Source of the DNA: Dichomitus squalens LYAD-421 SS1
Lineage: Eukaryota > Basidiomycota > Agaricomycetes > Polyporales > Polyporaceae
Direction: 5' to 3'
Assembly: GCF_000275845.1 (NCBI RefSeq)
Contig: NW_006766886.1
Coordinates: forward strand, 45,637 to 109,636
DNA length: 64,000 nucleotides
In this document: piece by piece, positions 24,407-34,420 of the stretch
Layout of the letters: every line of letters begins with the position of its first letter
Position numbering within the stretch: position 1 is the first letter of the stretch
Translations under genes and position numbers: made by a program
Notes under the pieces: model-generated
Databases searched by the model: none
The model's input: only the letters and a program-made list of their open reading frames with translations
Told to the model about the DNA's origin: nothing

Positions 24407-26281
24407 ATGCGGCGCCACGCAGCTTCCTCACTGTTGAACTCGGCGTGCAGAGGTGGAGCATACAAGGCTCTCGCGGTTCGTCTAGCATCTGACTCTTCTG
24501 AGTGTGTGATGATTGAGACGTCGGTCTTACAGATATCTCACGCAGCTCGTCCATCAATACCCTTGGTCGCGCGTTTCTCCACATCGGGTCGAAGATTCTC
24601 TGAATCTCCACCAGCACAGCCCACGAACCATGAGATCCAGAGGAGTCCGGAGCTACCGAGTAGCAGGATAGATGACAAGAAGGTTGTGCTTGGTTGGGAT
24701 ACGACAACATATTCACGATTGTGAGTACCCTCTACGAATCCATGTTATGTGGGGCTGACATGCTCAAGCCATCATATCTGGTTGCGAGACCACTGCCGCT
24801 GTCCTCACTGTTTCCATCCACACACTAAACAGCGTCTTGTAAACACATTTGAGGTGCACTTGGTCAAATTCCAACTAGGTATCGGATATAGTGCTGATCG
24901 TCTCCGCTCAAGATACCTCCGGAAATCAAGCCGACGCATGTAGAATCCAAACCAGAGGGATTAGAGGTCCATTGTGAGCCATTCTGGCATGCTTTGCTAA
25001 AGCACGTCAATAACCACACGACAGGGCCTTCATCTCAGCCACATACATCAATATACCCTTGGTCATGGTTACGGTATAATTCCTACGATCCCCCCATGAT
25101 GCAGCCTCCTAAGCCAGAGTGCGTTCCAGCTATCCCTTTCGGCAGTGCAACCAATAACAAGCTCTTAGGCGTATCCTCTGGGGATCCAAAATTCTGCAGG
25201 ACCCGCCAACTGTTACTCACGAGGAGGCTATGGCTTCAGATGACTCTGGCCTATTCAAGTGGCTATCTTACGTCGACAAGTTCGGGTTTTGTTTCATCTC
25301 AGGTGTCCCTGCAACACCGGAGGCGACAGAAGAGCTCTCCCGGCGCATAGGCTTCATCAGAGAGACGCAATGTCTGTCTTCCTAACCCTCCGCGTGCACC
25401 ACGATTTTCGCTGAATCCTTTCTCAGACGGAACTTTCTGGGACTTCACCTCTGATCTCGCCAAGGGAGATACCGCATATACTACACTCGCCCTTGGGGCG
25501 CACACAGACACCACCTACTTTGTGAGCAACAAGCCACCTGCTCCATAATCTTGCTGAGAGCCTCGCGGCAGACGGATCCATGCGGATTACAGCTCTTCCA
25601 CTTACTCGAGCACACCGGCGGGACGGGCGGCGCTACACTGCTAGTCGACGGCTTCTACGTTGCGTCCATATTGAAGGAGCTCCATCCCGAAGCATACGAG
25701 CTTCTCTCCACAGTCCCGGTCCCCACCCACGCTGCTGGAGAAGCGGACGCTTTGTTCGCCCCAAACACTGTCAACACGCCCGTTCTCAAGCATGAAGCTG
25801 GGGAGCTCGTGCAGGTGCGGTGGAATAACGATGATCGCAGTGTGTTGCGGGACCTCCGGCCTGACCAGGTCGAGCCATGGTGCGTACACGGCGCTTGTGT
25901 TTCAGATCTTGTAAGTTGTTGGACGTCTCATATGAGCGTAGGTACGATGCGATCCGGACATGGTACAAACTGCTCACCAGCCCCGACTCCGAGTACTGGG
26001 TGCAGCTGTCGCCCGGCACTGCCGTAGGTGAGTCCCGCCTTCTCAAAGCTGGCGAGTCTCTTGTGCTAACTCGAGTCGCAGTGGTCGACAATCAACGCGT
26101 ACTTCACGGACGCTCAGCCTTCGATGGGAAGCGCCGCATGTGTGGCGCATATATCGGGATGGACGAGTACCGATCGAAGCTTGCCGTGCTGAAGGAGAAG
26201 TTCGCTCCCGACCCCGTCACGCAGGACACTGCGGCCACTTCGAGCGTCAACGGCAGGAGCATCTGGCACCCCGCCCTTTGA
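24407..26281 (+). CDS. Trimethyllysine dioxygenase (first step of carnitine synthesis)
   Basis: Fe(II)/2-oxoglutarate dioxygenase of the TauD/BBOX group that hydroxylates trimethyllysine, normally in mitochondria. The N-terminus (about 65 residues, rich in Arg, Ser and Ala) looks like a mitochondrial presequence. The N-terminal domain shows HHIWLRDHCRCPHCFHP, with the cysteines of the zinc site in this family. The catalytic part shows FWDFTSDLAKGDTAYT, the iron-binding HTD in LGAHTDTTYF, then CGLQLFHLLEHTGGTGGATL and the distal histidine in NQRVLHGRSAF. GDTAYT..HTDTTYF is typical of TMLD rather than gamma-butyrobetaine hydroxylase. At least seven small introns; one at about 25371-25423 rejoins Gln-Tyr-Gly-Thr-Phe-Trp in frame. 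Ends at TGA 26279-26281. Confidence 0.85.
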
Positions 26282-26853
26282 ATAATCTATTGGTTCGCGG
26301 GACACCGTGGAAGGCGGCATCACAAACTATCCTCTCTGAAGACGGTGGTTGTATATCAACCTCCTGCTCTGTGTACTCGTCCATGTAGGATACACTCGGG
26401 TGTTCTATTACACCTTGTCAATTTCACGCTCCCCGAGGCATCGATCAGTTCAGCTGTATACCGAATAACATAACAGTCGAGACTCGAACATGATACAGAA
26501 TGATCCAACACGCAACCAGGTCACAAATCCTGAAGGGCGAGAAAACCAGTTTGCTCGGCTGACGAGGTCAAACGCCCGCCCGTTCTAGACACTACTCGCG
26601 GTTAGTAAGTCTCCTTCTAACGAGAACAACACAATACTTACCACCGAACTACCAGGCCGTCAGATGATACATCAACAGATGATAACGAACGATCGCTTTG
26701 CTTCGGTACCTGACTCTCATCCTCGTATAAATGCTAGAGAAGCACGGTTAATTTGTTCAGTTACTCTGTGCACGGACTCTTCGAGATCTGAAAACAACCA
26801 CGGTTAGTGAGTCCTTTCGTGCACGAGTTACACGTAGTGCAAGTACTTACCAC

Positions 26854-26976
26854 CTAGGCATGTGGAGCCGGGCTCCGAAGCCCTACATTCTTCGAGACTC
26901 TGACCAACTCATCTCTGATACGCGGCGCAAGACACCCAAGGACGTATGAAATGGTCAGCATGAGTGGCGTAACCAT
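26854..26976 (-). CDS. 40-residue ORF in a predicted small spliced transcript
   Basis: The minus strand between about 27115 and 26400 shows three clean introns (27068-27013, 26850-26788 and 26641-26585, given 5' to 3'). Each has GTAAGTA at the donor, an exact CTAAC branch site and AG at the acceptor. After removing intron 1 the only sizeable ATG frame is this one, in exon 2. It begins MVTPLMLTISYVLGCLAPR, so the N-terminus is hydrophobic, and continues basic and polar to HA before TAG. The stop is 3 nt before the second donor, so two introns would lie in the 3' UTR; such a transcript may be NMD-sensitive or a non-coding RNA. No family recognised. The splicing pattern is well supported; coding status is not. 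Confidence 0.45.
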   Translation of the reverse strand: MVTPLMLTISYVLGCLAPRIRDELVRVSKNVGLRSPAPHA

Positions 26977-27143
26977 CTGTACACCTTGACCTCGTCTCAG
27001 CGCCCCGAAAAGCTGGAAAGAAACAGCGGTTAGTAAGTCTGCGCCCTCTAAGTCGTACTCATACTTACCTCCGAGGGGAAGAGACGAAGGTGGTGATGGT
27101 GGTCAATAGCGCTGTGGATGGGCCTTGCTCTGCCAGAGGGCGG

Positions 27144-27150
27144 CTATATA
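27144..27150 (-). promoter_or_regulatory. TATA box of the small spliced gene
   Basis: Reads TATATAG on the minus strand about 75 bp upstream of the first predicted donor site. Position fits a start of transcription near 27115, giving a short first exon of about 45 nt. Confidence 0.5.
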
Positions 27151-27684
27151 GACTCAATTGCAACTGAGGCTGACATTCGCGGGCGCGGGTGGCATGGCCG
27201 ATCGTGGTGTCAGCCTCTCTGTTTTGGACAGTACTGTCGAGCGCTCAAGTTCTTGACTCTGTGGCTAACATGGGGCTTCTGAATTCTTCAAAAGCTTGAC
27301 CTGCGTTGAGGCTACCAATGCGAAGGCTAAATGTGACAAAGCCACAAAAGCAAGGTTTGCGGACTTTGCATCAATCTGGTTCTGCCGCTCGCCCGATGGT
27401 ATTCAGATCAACATGAAAGTGCTCAGCATAGCCACCAGATACTCATTGTGTCACATGTATTCATCTTAGCGTAAGTACAACTGATCCGGAGCGGATGACT
27501 CGAGACAGCTTGCTGACGTACTGTGCCTGGGATGCCGCCATCTGTCACGAACTCGCATATAGAGGCACGAACAAGCGACTTGCGTAGGGCGCACCTTACG
27601 CACCGCTCGACTCCTGGACCCGCTGCTCAGTGCTGAATCACAAATCTGTCTCTTGATCCCTCCAGCAATCCGGAGTTTTGCGCG
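27151..27684. other. Divergent intergenic region
   Basis: Promoter side of both the small minus-strand transcript and the membrane protein gene starting at 27685. No coding signal. Confidence 0.4.
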
Positions 27685-29226
27685 ATGACATACAATGAGG
27701 CCGCCTTGCAGCTTGTTCAGTATTCCGCTCGCACGTCAGCCGGCACAATGCTCAAAGTCTCGATCTCAAGCCTGTTGTTCGGTGGGTTTCCCGATTTTCT
27801 CCGTGGATCCTGCTAACAAATATCATTCAGGTGTTCTGACACTACTTGTGTTGACGGCTCTGTCTTTTCTCATGTAAGCCATCCATGGCGCTCCATCCTG
27901 CCCACTCACAGTCTCGACATAGTCGCAAACGAGCCTTGGCGCGTACGGCAGGGATTGTGCTACTCTCCAGCACCCTTCTTCTCTACACGTCCACCACCAT
28001 CTACATGGCTGCGCTGGCGTGGAATGCAACGAGTTTTAGCTCAGCTGTCACCGGGGCCGCTGACAACCTGTTCTCCGTCACCTATGACGGGCGTGAGAGC
28101 ATCCTTGCCCTCTCTGAGGCGGCGGACAAACAGTCCCGGATGCTGACTGCGGCGCTTTCAGTCAATGTCAGTCGAGTAGCTACAGTACGCTGCGCATGGT
28201 CCGCTGAGCACTGCGCTGTCCAGGTTATGATTGGAGACGCGGTCGTGTGGTGGCGGGCATGTTTCATCTGGCAGAATAGGTTTATCAACTGTCTTGGTCC
28301 ACTGCTCTTGACGCTGACTTTAGGTGCGTTATGGCCATATCTATCCGGAGCTGCGGATTTGCTCATTTGCCCTGTCAGTTTTCGGCGCTGTAGGCCTAGC
28401 CCTGTCCCCAGCCCCGGGTGGGATAGCGCTCACAGTGTACTTTGGATCTAACGGCTTCGTCGATGCCTGCGCCATTCTGTCCTTTGGCACCAATGTGATA
28501 GCGACGTCCTTGATCGCTTATAAAGCTTGGTGAGCGCCCTGCAATCATCCTGTTCTATTGATTGATTGCTGAAGATCGACACGATCATAGGGCCCACAGG
28601 CGATTCTTAAAGAAGTATCTTGGAGCCGACGGAATGAAATCACGCGTTTTCAGGATGCTGGCTCTTCTCGTCGAATCCGGCATCGTCTACATTGCTGTGC
28701 TGGTACTGCGTTTTCAATTCTTAGGGGAGGCGTTCCATATCTTAAACTTCAGCTTAGGCGTTCTCGGTGATGTACCAACTGAATCCAGCTTCATACGAGT
28801 CATTACAACAACAAGGCGCTCTAGTGGAGACGGAGGATGTCTTCACTTATGGTTGTCTCGTACCCGTTGCAGTCAGTATATTCGCCAGAGATCACGCTCC
28901 TAGAGAGTCCTGACGTTACTTACTAGGCCATCTATCCCACCTTCATCATTGTACTTGTTGCACTTGAGCAATCGCCAATCGCCGGCGGGTTGTCTCAGGC
29001 AAGCAAAAATCGAGATCTCGAGAAGCTGGATGGTGTTACGACCAGCACTATCATATTTCACAACTCTACGTTTCGCAGCCCTGACTCCGAGGACGACTCG
29101 AACGCGTTGGAAAGTGGGACGTGCAGCTCAGATAGTGTCGTGCCGGATAACCGACCTGAGGGCATGAACCCACCCCAGCTTGAATTGCGTCCATTGCCTG
29201 ACAGGGTTGGTGAGGAGCGTGTGTAG
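27685..29226 (+). CDS. Orphan multi-pass membrane protein of Agaricomycete type
   Basis: Function not known. The start gives MTYNEAALQLVQYSARTSAG, followed by a hydrophobic segment split by an intron (27780-27830) whose second half is VLTLLVLTALSFL. Further membrane segments are RTAGIVLLSSTLLLYTSTTI, CLGPLLLTLTLG, ICSFALSVFGAVGLALSP, AILSFGTNVIATSLIAYKAW and MLALLVESGIVYIAVLVLRF. With the exon near 28925-28980 this makes about seven. A motif DAVVWWRACFIWQ sits in a loop between segments and recurs, as far as I recall, in a large Agaricomycete family without assigned role. The C-terminal tail (29000-29226) is hydrophilic, with acidic and Ser/Pro-rich sequence ending DRVGEERV. A seven-helix receptor-like topology is possible but unproven. 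Introns are short and mostly GT-AG; some joins remain unresolved. Confidence 0.6.
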
Positions 29227-29560
29227 CATAGTGATCGATATAATTGGCAACTACTTCTGAATTCATTCACACCGGATCCCTATGGACTGGGTAATTTACG
29301 GTCCTTGTCGCTCGATGTAGGCATTGTGGTATAAAATGCTATCAGAAGGGTACTTATGGACACTGGTCAGCACCGTCGCCAAATGCACTACTTTACTTGT
29401 ACACCCGTGTACACCCGACGAGCGAATATGAATACCGGATGTCTGCGGATTCAGGGCTCCGTTTCCGATGAGTCGCCGATATCAAAGTATCGTGGTGGAT
29501 GAGAAGTATCTTCAAAGTCGATCCGAGGTATTCTACTTGACATAAGGCACTCCGACGAGG

Positions 29561-29680
29561 CAAGGCGCACTCGGGAGTGGCTTGAAGATCATGCAATTCC
29601 CGCCAAGAACCGCCTGCGCGAACAAGGCCTAGCGGCAAAGGGAAACCAAATTGTAGGGAGTGAACCTTGGTACTAACGTC
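29561..29680 (-). pseudogene. Decayed aldehyde dehydrogenase fragment
   Basis: About 120 bp closely resembles 35787-35912 in the aldehyde dehydrogenase gene of this window, in the same orientation. On the minus strand it encodes FAQAVLGGNCMIFKPLPSAP, against FAQAVLAGNCMILKAPPSAP in the intact gene. No flanking exons, start or stop are found, and the upstream frame is broken. It is a relic of a second gene copy, or a segment duplicated from such a gene. Confidence 0.75.
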
Positions 29681-29690
29681 TCAGATCGAA

Positions 29691-31148
29691 GCTTGCATAT
29701 GGGACGTTGCACTTGCGATCCTCTGCTCCAGCGTTACAAGTAGGTCGCGGACGATGTCCGGGTTTTCTTCCCTTCCCATAGCCTCCATGGGTTCGTAGCC
29801 AACCGGCAAGGCAGGCGGGCGATGGTCTCCGCAGGCAGCTCGACAACAAAGCAGATAATTTGCCCCGTCACGACTGTCTCTAGCTTGCTGAGGTGCAGCG
29901 ACGTGCTTCCAGGTGGTGTTTCGGTGTATAGGAGGAGGTCTGTGTAGGACGACATCTCAGTATCGTGGTCTGGAGAATGTGGCACGGACGGACTCACGTT
30001 ACGCCTGGCCGCCATGGGTGCATCGACAATCAGATTCGTTAACGTCTCCCTTAGACTATACAGCACGAGGATGCTGCACATATGGGACTCCTAGCCATAA
30101 AATTAGGCGTGGCGATTCCATCAGCAAAGTCGCATCCAGTAAAGAGAAATGGGGGATGGACCTACCGACGGCATGTGAAGCCTTCTCAGCAAATGCACGA
30201 GGGGGTCGGTCGATATACCACCCCCTGCCTATCAAATATGCCAAGAGTGGGCTGGTGAATCCGGGGCGTTTCCCAGAGTACTCTCAATAGTTGTATCTAC
30301 GAAGATCGAGAAAGCCTCGGCAGAGCGCTACAAGGTCTGCCGGTTCGGGAAAGACCAGTGAGCGGAGATGAGCTCGGCGATTACAAGAGTGGAAGGAAAC
30401 GGGACGGCGAATCGTGCCAGGAGTTGATGTGCATTTTTTTTCCACCATGTTTCGACGGTGAGCATGTGCAGGAGAGGGGAACAATAAGAAGATATGTGGC
30501 GGAGTGAACAGAGGACGCCCTGGCTGTTCCTGTCCTTGCTGTGACCGTCACGGAATGCGCGAGCGTTAGTAAGCCCTATTCTGGCAAGTTCATTTGTAAC
30601 GGAGGAGCGCAGATCGCGGGGATCCACAGTAGACGGTACTGATGGCATTGCCAGAAACATGGGGGAGAAGTCGGTTCGCTCCGCGACGCTGACAGTCAAG
30701 TTCAAGCAGGTAGACATAGGCTGCATGACTTGAACTCGGCGCTCGATGAAGGAGAGTAGAGTCGTTACTGGGTAGTCGATGGTATGGTGTAGAGTAGATC
30801 CACATGACGAGGATAGGCATCATTCTCCCCGCTGACGTTATAGGAATGATGGCGAGCGGCGTGGACAACCTGAGTCGCGGCAGAACTCCTTCAACCCACG
30901 GCAGGGATTTAGGTTCAGTGACAATAAACGGTCAAAAGAGGTCTGCGGGAGTAAAGCATCTCAGCAGGAAGACAAGATGAGATCCTGATGAAAGCTTACT
31001 AGAAAGATCAAAGAATGCGAGCGGCGATCTGGGAACATAGCAGTTGTATTGATGCTTCACACCGACCAGGTCAGAACCAATTGGGACGATATCTGCGGTT
31101 GTGTCATCATGAATATGGGCATGTACATGCAGAAGAGGTGTAGGTCAC
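29691..31148. other. Region with weak minus-strand frames, perhaps F-box gene remains
   Basis: Short minus-strand open frames (for example 29734-30081 and 30328-30726) have Leu/Pro-rich composition like C-terminal parts of basidiomycete F-box proteins, but no motif is certain and the frames do not join convincingly. One or more degraded F-box-family copies may lie here. No intact gene is supported. Confidence 0.3.
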
Positions 31149-32345
31149 TTACACGCGCTCTCTGGTTATCACAACGTCGAGCAACCCTTGCGAGAGCAAC
31201 AGCGGGAAGCAGTCAGCAATCCGTGTCTTCCACCACGGGTGCATCTCCTCGTTGCTACCCACGTCGAACGAGATCCACTGCAAGCGAGGAAACCTCTGCA
31301 ACAGAGTAGTCTCCATGAAGGGTTGGATGTTCCGCAGTGCCTCGAGGCATCTTAGAGGCTCTTCAGTGGTCTCTCGAGCATCAATTGTCATGATGAGCGT
31401 GTGCAGCTTCTCCGCTTCAAAGGGAAGGAGAAGCCGAGGGATTTCTGATATATGTGACAGAGAAGGCGCAGGTGCAGTGTATCGAATATCTGCCTCCACG
31501 GGACAATCCAGAATCAGATGCACCTTGGTGAGTGCAGGTAAGACGTGAATATTTGAAACTTCGTTCCCTGTGAAGTTTGTTATCGTGTCAAAGGGGCGAA
31601 CGAGGACCGGTGAGAAAGAGCGACGTGAATCGAGGCGCTTTTAGGAGCGCACGACTCACTGGCATGTTGAGAGACAAAGCCGGCAGTGTGCTACTGACCG
31701 CGTTTATAAGCCTGTCGTAGCCAAGTAGATTGAACGCTCCTCCCAGCACATACTGCAATGTCAACTTAGCGTATAGTGCCCGTTTGATAAGGATCACAAG
31801 TGTACGTACATCCCACTCGTCGCCTCTCGAACCTATTCGCAGATCGATGAGCTTGGGAGGCACTATTTTCAGCATACCTGGCCATCGAGAATCCGCTTGT
31901 CGCACGTCCTGCGGAACCCAAAACACCCGATACATGTCCAGGATACGTAGGTTCGGGAATGGCATAAGGAGCCGATCAAACTCCCAGGTTTCCAGCAACG
32001 GGATGAGCTTGAGCTCGAGGGTTGTGACGTTATGGAGCTGAAGGCGAGGGTCATTGAAGCGAGGATGAAGACGCATGCGGCGAAGCTCGCCTGGCATGTT
32101 GATGATGACGACCTTGAGCATGCCTCGCTAAGGCGCTGTGGAATACTTCCACAAGGGCCACGTATTTCGCCATTCGTATCAATTCAACTTCTTCAATCAA
32201 TATCGCTATGTGGGAAGCGGAGATGATTAAGCGGCGGAATGCGTATAGGTGTGGAAGAAAGTGGATCCGGCGGAAGGCGAGGGCACGGCATCTTGGATGC
32301 CATGAATGGCAGACAAGAGAACATCGCAGAGATCTCCCTTTGACG
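31149..32345 (-). pseudogene. F-box/LRR-type gene, truncated and frameshifted
   Basis: The minus strand encodes the second half of a basidiomycete F-box motif, SLRCSLVCHSWHPRCRALAF, followed by a Leu-rich chain. That chain includes LHNVTTLELKLIPLLETWEF, FPNLRILDMYRVFWVP and, after short introns, RFPRLQWISFDVGSNEEMHP, giving the repeated hydrophobic strand pattern of F-box substrate-binding domains. The first half of the F-box (the LPxEL helix) is not found before the sequence reaches the inserted element at 32461. Near 32120 the frame ending FHSALAR must shift by one base to continue as MLKVVIINMPGE. With no good intron there, the copy is probably broken. The end may be the TAA after RERV (31149) or lie past a GTAAGT donor at that point. 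F-box proteins are substrate receptors of SCF ubiquitin ligases; this one is likely inactive. Confidence 0.5.
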
Positions 32346-32454
32346 AAAAGAGGGGATGTGCGAGTCCACGACGCTTGTATTTGGCCTCTGCTTGACTAGG
32401 ACCGCCACCGAGCTTGCAAAGTGCTCACATCAATCACATCCGTTCTCTGTGCCG

Positions 32455-32460
32455 CAAAGC
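32455..32460. repeat. Left target-site duplication CAAAGC
   Basis: Six bases identical to 33603-33608, directly flanking the inverted-repeat element. Confidence 0.75.
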
Positions 32461-33602
32461 CAGGACCCCCGGCAATAGGCCCAAATGTATGATGCCTGAT
32501 CCGGACGAAATTGGCCCCTCAAAAAGGCCTATGCCTGGTCCAGTCCGGTCAAATCGACCAAAAATTTGCGGATGGCCTGCGCCATACTCCGGACAAATCT
32601 GACGTGCTCAGGTCGAGGCCTGATCCCAGGCGGCTGTCGGGAGAGGACCGGTCCGGGGAGGCCTTGAGGATATAATGTCGTTGGCGCACTTACTTATACG
32701 TCCTTATACCTATGTTTATCTGTTGCTACTTACTTCGTGTCACAGCCATCCATGTGTGTAATATAGGTTGTTGTACATCTAGCCCGAAGTGTGACACCTC
32801 CTTACTCAGTCTATCTCCCAATGTCACACCTGTGCAGGCGGCGGACAACGTCAGGAGCATTTCGAATCGCAAGAAGACAAACGAGCTATTGCTAGCCTAC
32901 GCCGTCACTTAATACTGCTCGCTATAATCCCTATGTCTAGAAGCTCAACTATATTCATCTCCGATGACGACCCTCCCAGCAGCGACACACGAACCTTCGT
33001 TCCATCTGAATGGATTGCCTGCGCAAAGACATACCCTGCTCTTGAGACACCACCCTTCATCCTCGCTGCACGTCAGGCCGCTCTTACCATCCCCCCGGAA
33101 TACAACACCCTCATGCCCAACCCCCACACTTCCGTGCTGCATTTGCTCTGCACAGATCTTCCCCCTCGTCCATCGGCACTCACCTCTCAGAAGGCCTCAC
33201 ATGCATTCAGCGAAGATCCTCCGAACGAGACCCTTCGTACACTCTTCGGTGAATGTAGCGCCGGACATCTAGAGTGCCGTATGCGAGCTCCTCCTTGCGT
33301 CCTTACATTATACCTCTATCTACGACCTCTCCTGCATGCTATCCCACTCCTGTAGTCAATATCAGCATGGTTACAGCGGTCCCCGACGAAAATCTGCTTT
33401 CAGGAGGCCTGATCCAGCGAATCCGGACAATTTTGGACCTCCCGATGGCCTGATCCAGAGTCCGGCCAAATTTGAGCGAAAATCTGGAGGCCTGGTCAAA
33501 TCCGGACGAATTTGGCCTCAGACAAGGCCTGATCCATCGGACAATTTTGGCCGGATTCAAGGATTTTGGATCATACATTTGGGTCTATTGCCGGGGGTCC
33601 TG
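32461..33602. mobile_element. 1142 bp non-autonomous DNA transposon with terminal inverted repeats
   Basis: Left end 32461-32493 and right end 33570-33602 form a 33 bp inverted repeat with one mismatch, beginning CAGGACCCCCGGCAATAG. The element is bounded by a perfect 6 bp duplication (CAAAGC). Inside each end is a subterminal zone (about 32490-32640 and 33400-33570) with repeated short motifs such as GGCCTGATCC and TCCGGAC..ATTTGG, in mirrored orientation, like transposase binding sites. The centre holds a single 140-codon ORF without transposase motifs, so the element would need an enzyme from elsewhere. The superfamily is uncertain: the length and ends fit no family I can name. Confidence 0.8.
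32933..33355 (+). CDS. Hypothetical ORF inside the inverted-repeat element
   Basis: 140 codons from MSRSSTIFISDDDPPSSD to LLHAIPLL. Rich in Pro, Ser, Thr and Leu; no catalytic DDE pattern, zinc finger or membrane segment is seen. It is wholly within the element and may be a remnant of captured host sequence or a chance frame. No family recognised. Confidence 0.3.
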   Translation: MSRSSTIFISDDDPPSSDTRTFVPSEWIACAKTYPALETPPFILAARQAALTIPPEYNTLMPNPHTSVLHLLCTDLPPRPSALTSQKASHAFSEDPPNETLRTLFGECSAGHLECRMRAPPCVLTLYLYLRPLLHAIPLL

Positions 33603-33608
33603 CAAAGC
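33603..33608. repeat. Right target-site duplication CAAAGC
   Basis: Matches 32455-32460 exactly and abuts the right inverted repeat. Confidence 0.75.
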
Positions 33609-34420
33609 CCCACCCAATACTTAGCCTATCGCCACCCACAAGCTCGTCGATCTTTCCTTTCGAGATCTACTTACTACCGCATCATCGACTTCATCGGCGA
33701 TGATGTTTGACACGCACAGGCCACCAGCGCCTTTTGCCTTCTATCACTGCAAAAGTATGCACTCCGCTGGCTTCAGGTCGTGAGCTCGAGGTCAAGTAAG
33801 TACTATGGTAGCAATTCGGAATTCAAGCTAAGACCAACGAATTCCACGTGGATTAGTCAATCATTCCCATCCTCATGCATTACCCTACTCCGAGCCTTAA
33901 GTCTGCGTCTCTCGAATGATCAATGCAGGGGCCCCAGGCGTGTTGCCTTTACTCAGATGCCTAAGAACAACACACCGTACCAATGCTTAGGCCGCTGAGG
34001 CGTGAACGCGCCAAACCCTGCATGACCGTAATCACTTTGGCTATTTGTCCCCACGAGTTAAGCGTACGCTACCGGCTTTCGCGAGGTCGAGTTGCCACGG
34101 TCACGATAGCGCAGGTGAAGCGGGCCTGATGGGTATGCCTATATCGATTCACTTCCATGGACATCTACATCTTTAGCGTTGGCAGACGGTATAGCATGCC
34201 CGACGTTGGTCGAACGTGTTCTAACATCGCATGCGTAGCCGATACCGTCGGGCCAAGCATAAGCAACCGCACAGGCATAGATTACGGGTCGGCTAGTATA
34301 GGAACTATATCGGTCAACGATGATAGACAGCGAGGACATCTCAGCTGGCGACCATGTCGCTGACCCGGAAAGTGACGAATACCCTGCAAAGGCCCTACCC
34401 GCACCTAGAGCACCGGTAGG
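33609..34420. other. Region with an F-box-like fragment and no intact gene
   Basis: On the plus strand at about 33640-33705 two overlapping frames read IFPFEIY and YYRIIDFIGDD, which together look like the first half of an F-box motif broken by a frameshift. It points opposite to the F-box relic left of the element. The rest up to 34420 shows only chance frames on both strands. Confidence 0.35.

Noticed and set aside
26585..26790. Possible box C/D snoRNA in exon 3 of the small spliced transcript (GGATGAG ... CTGA)
   Set aside because: The C box does not fit RUGAUGA and no end stem or D' box is visible.
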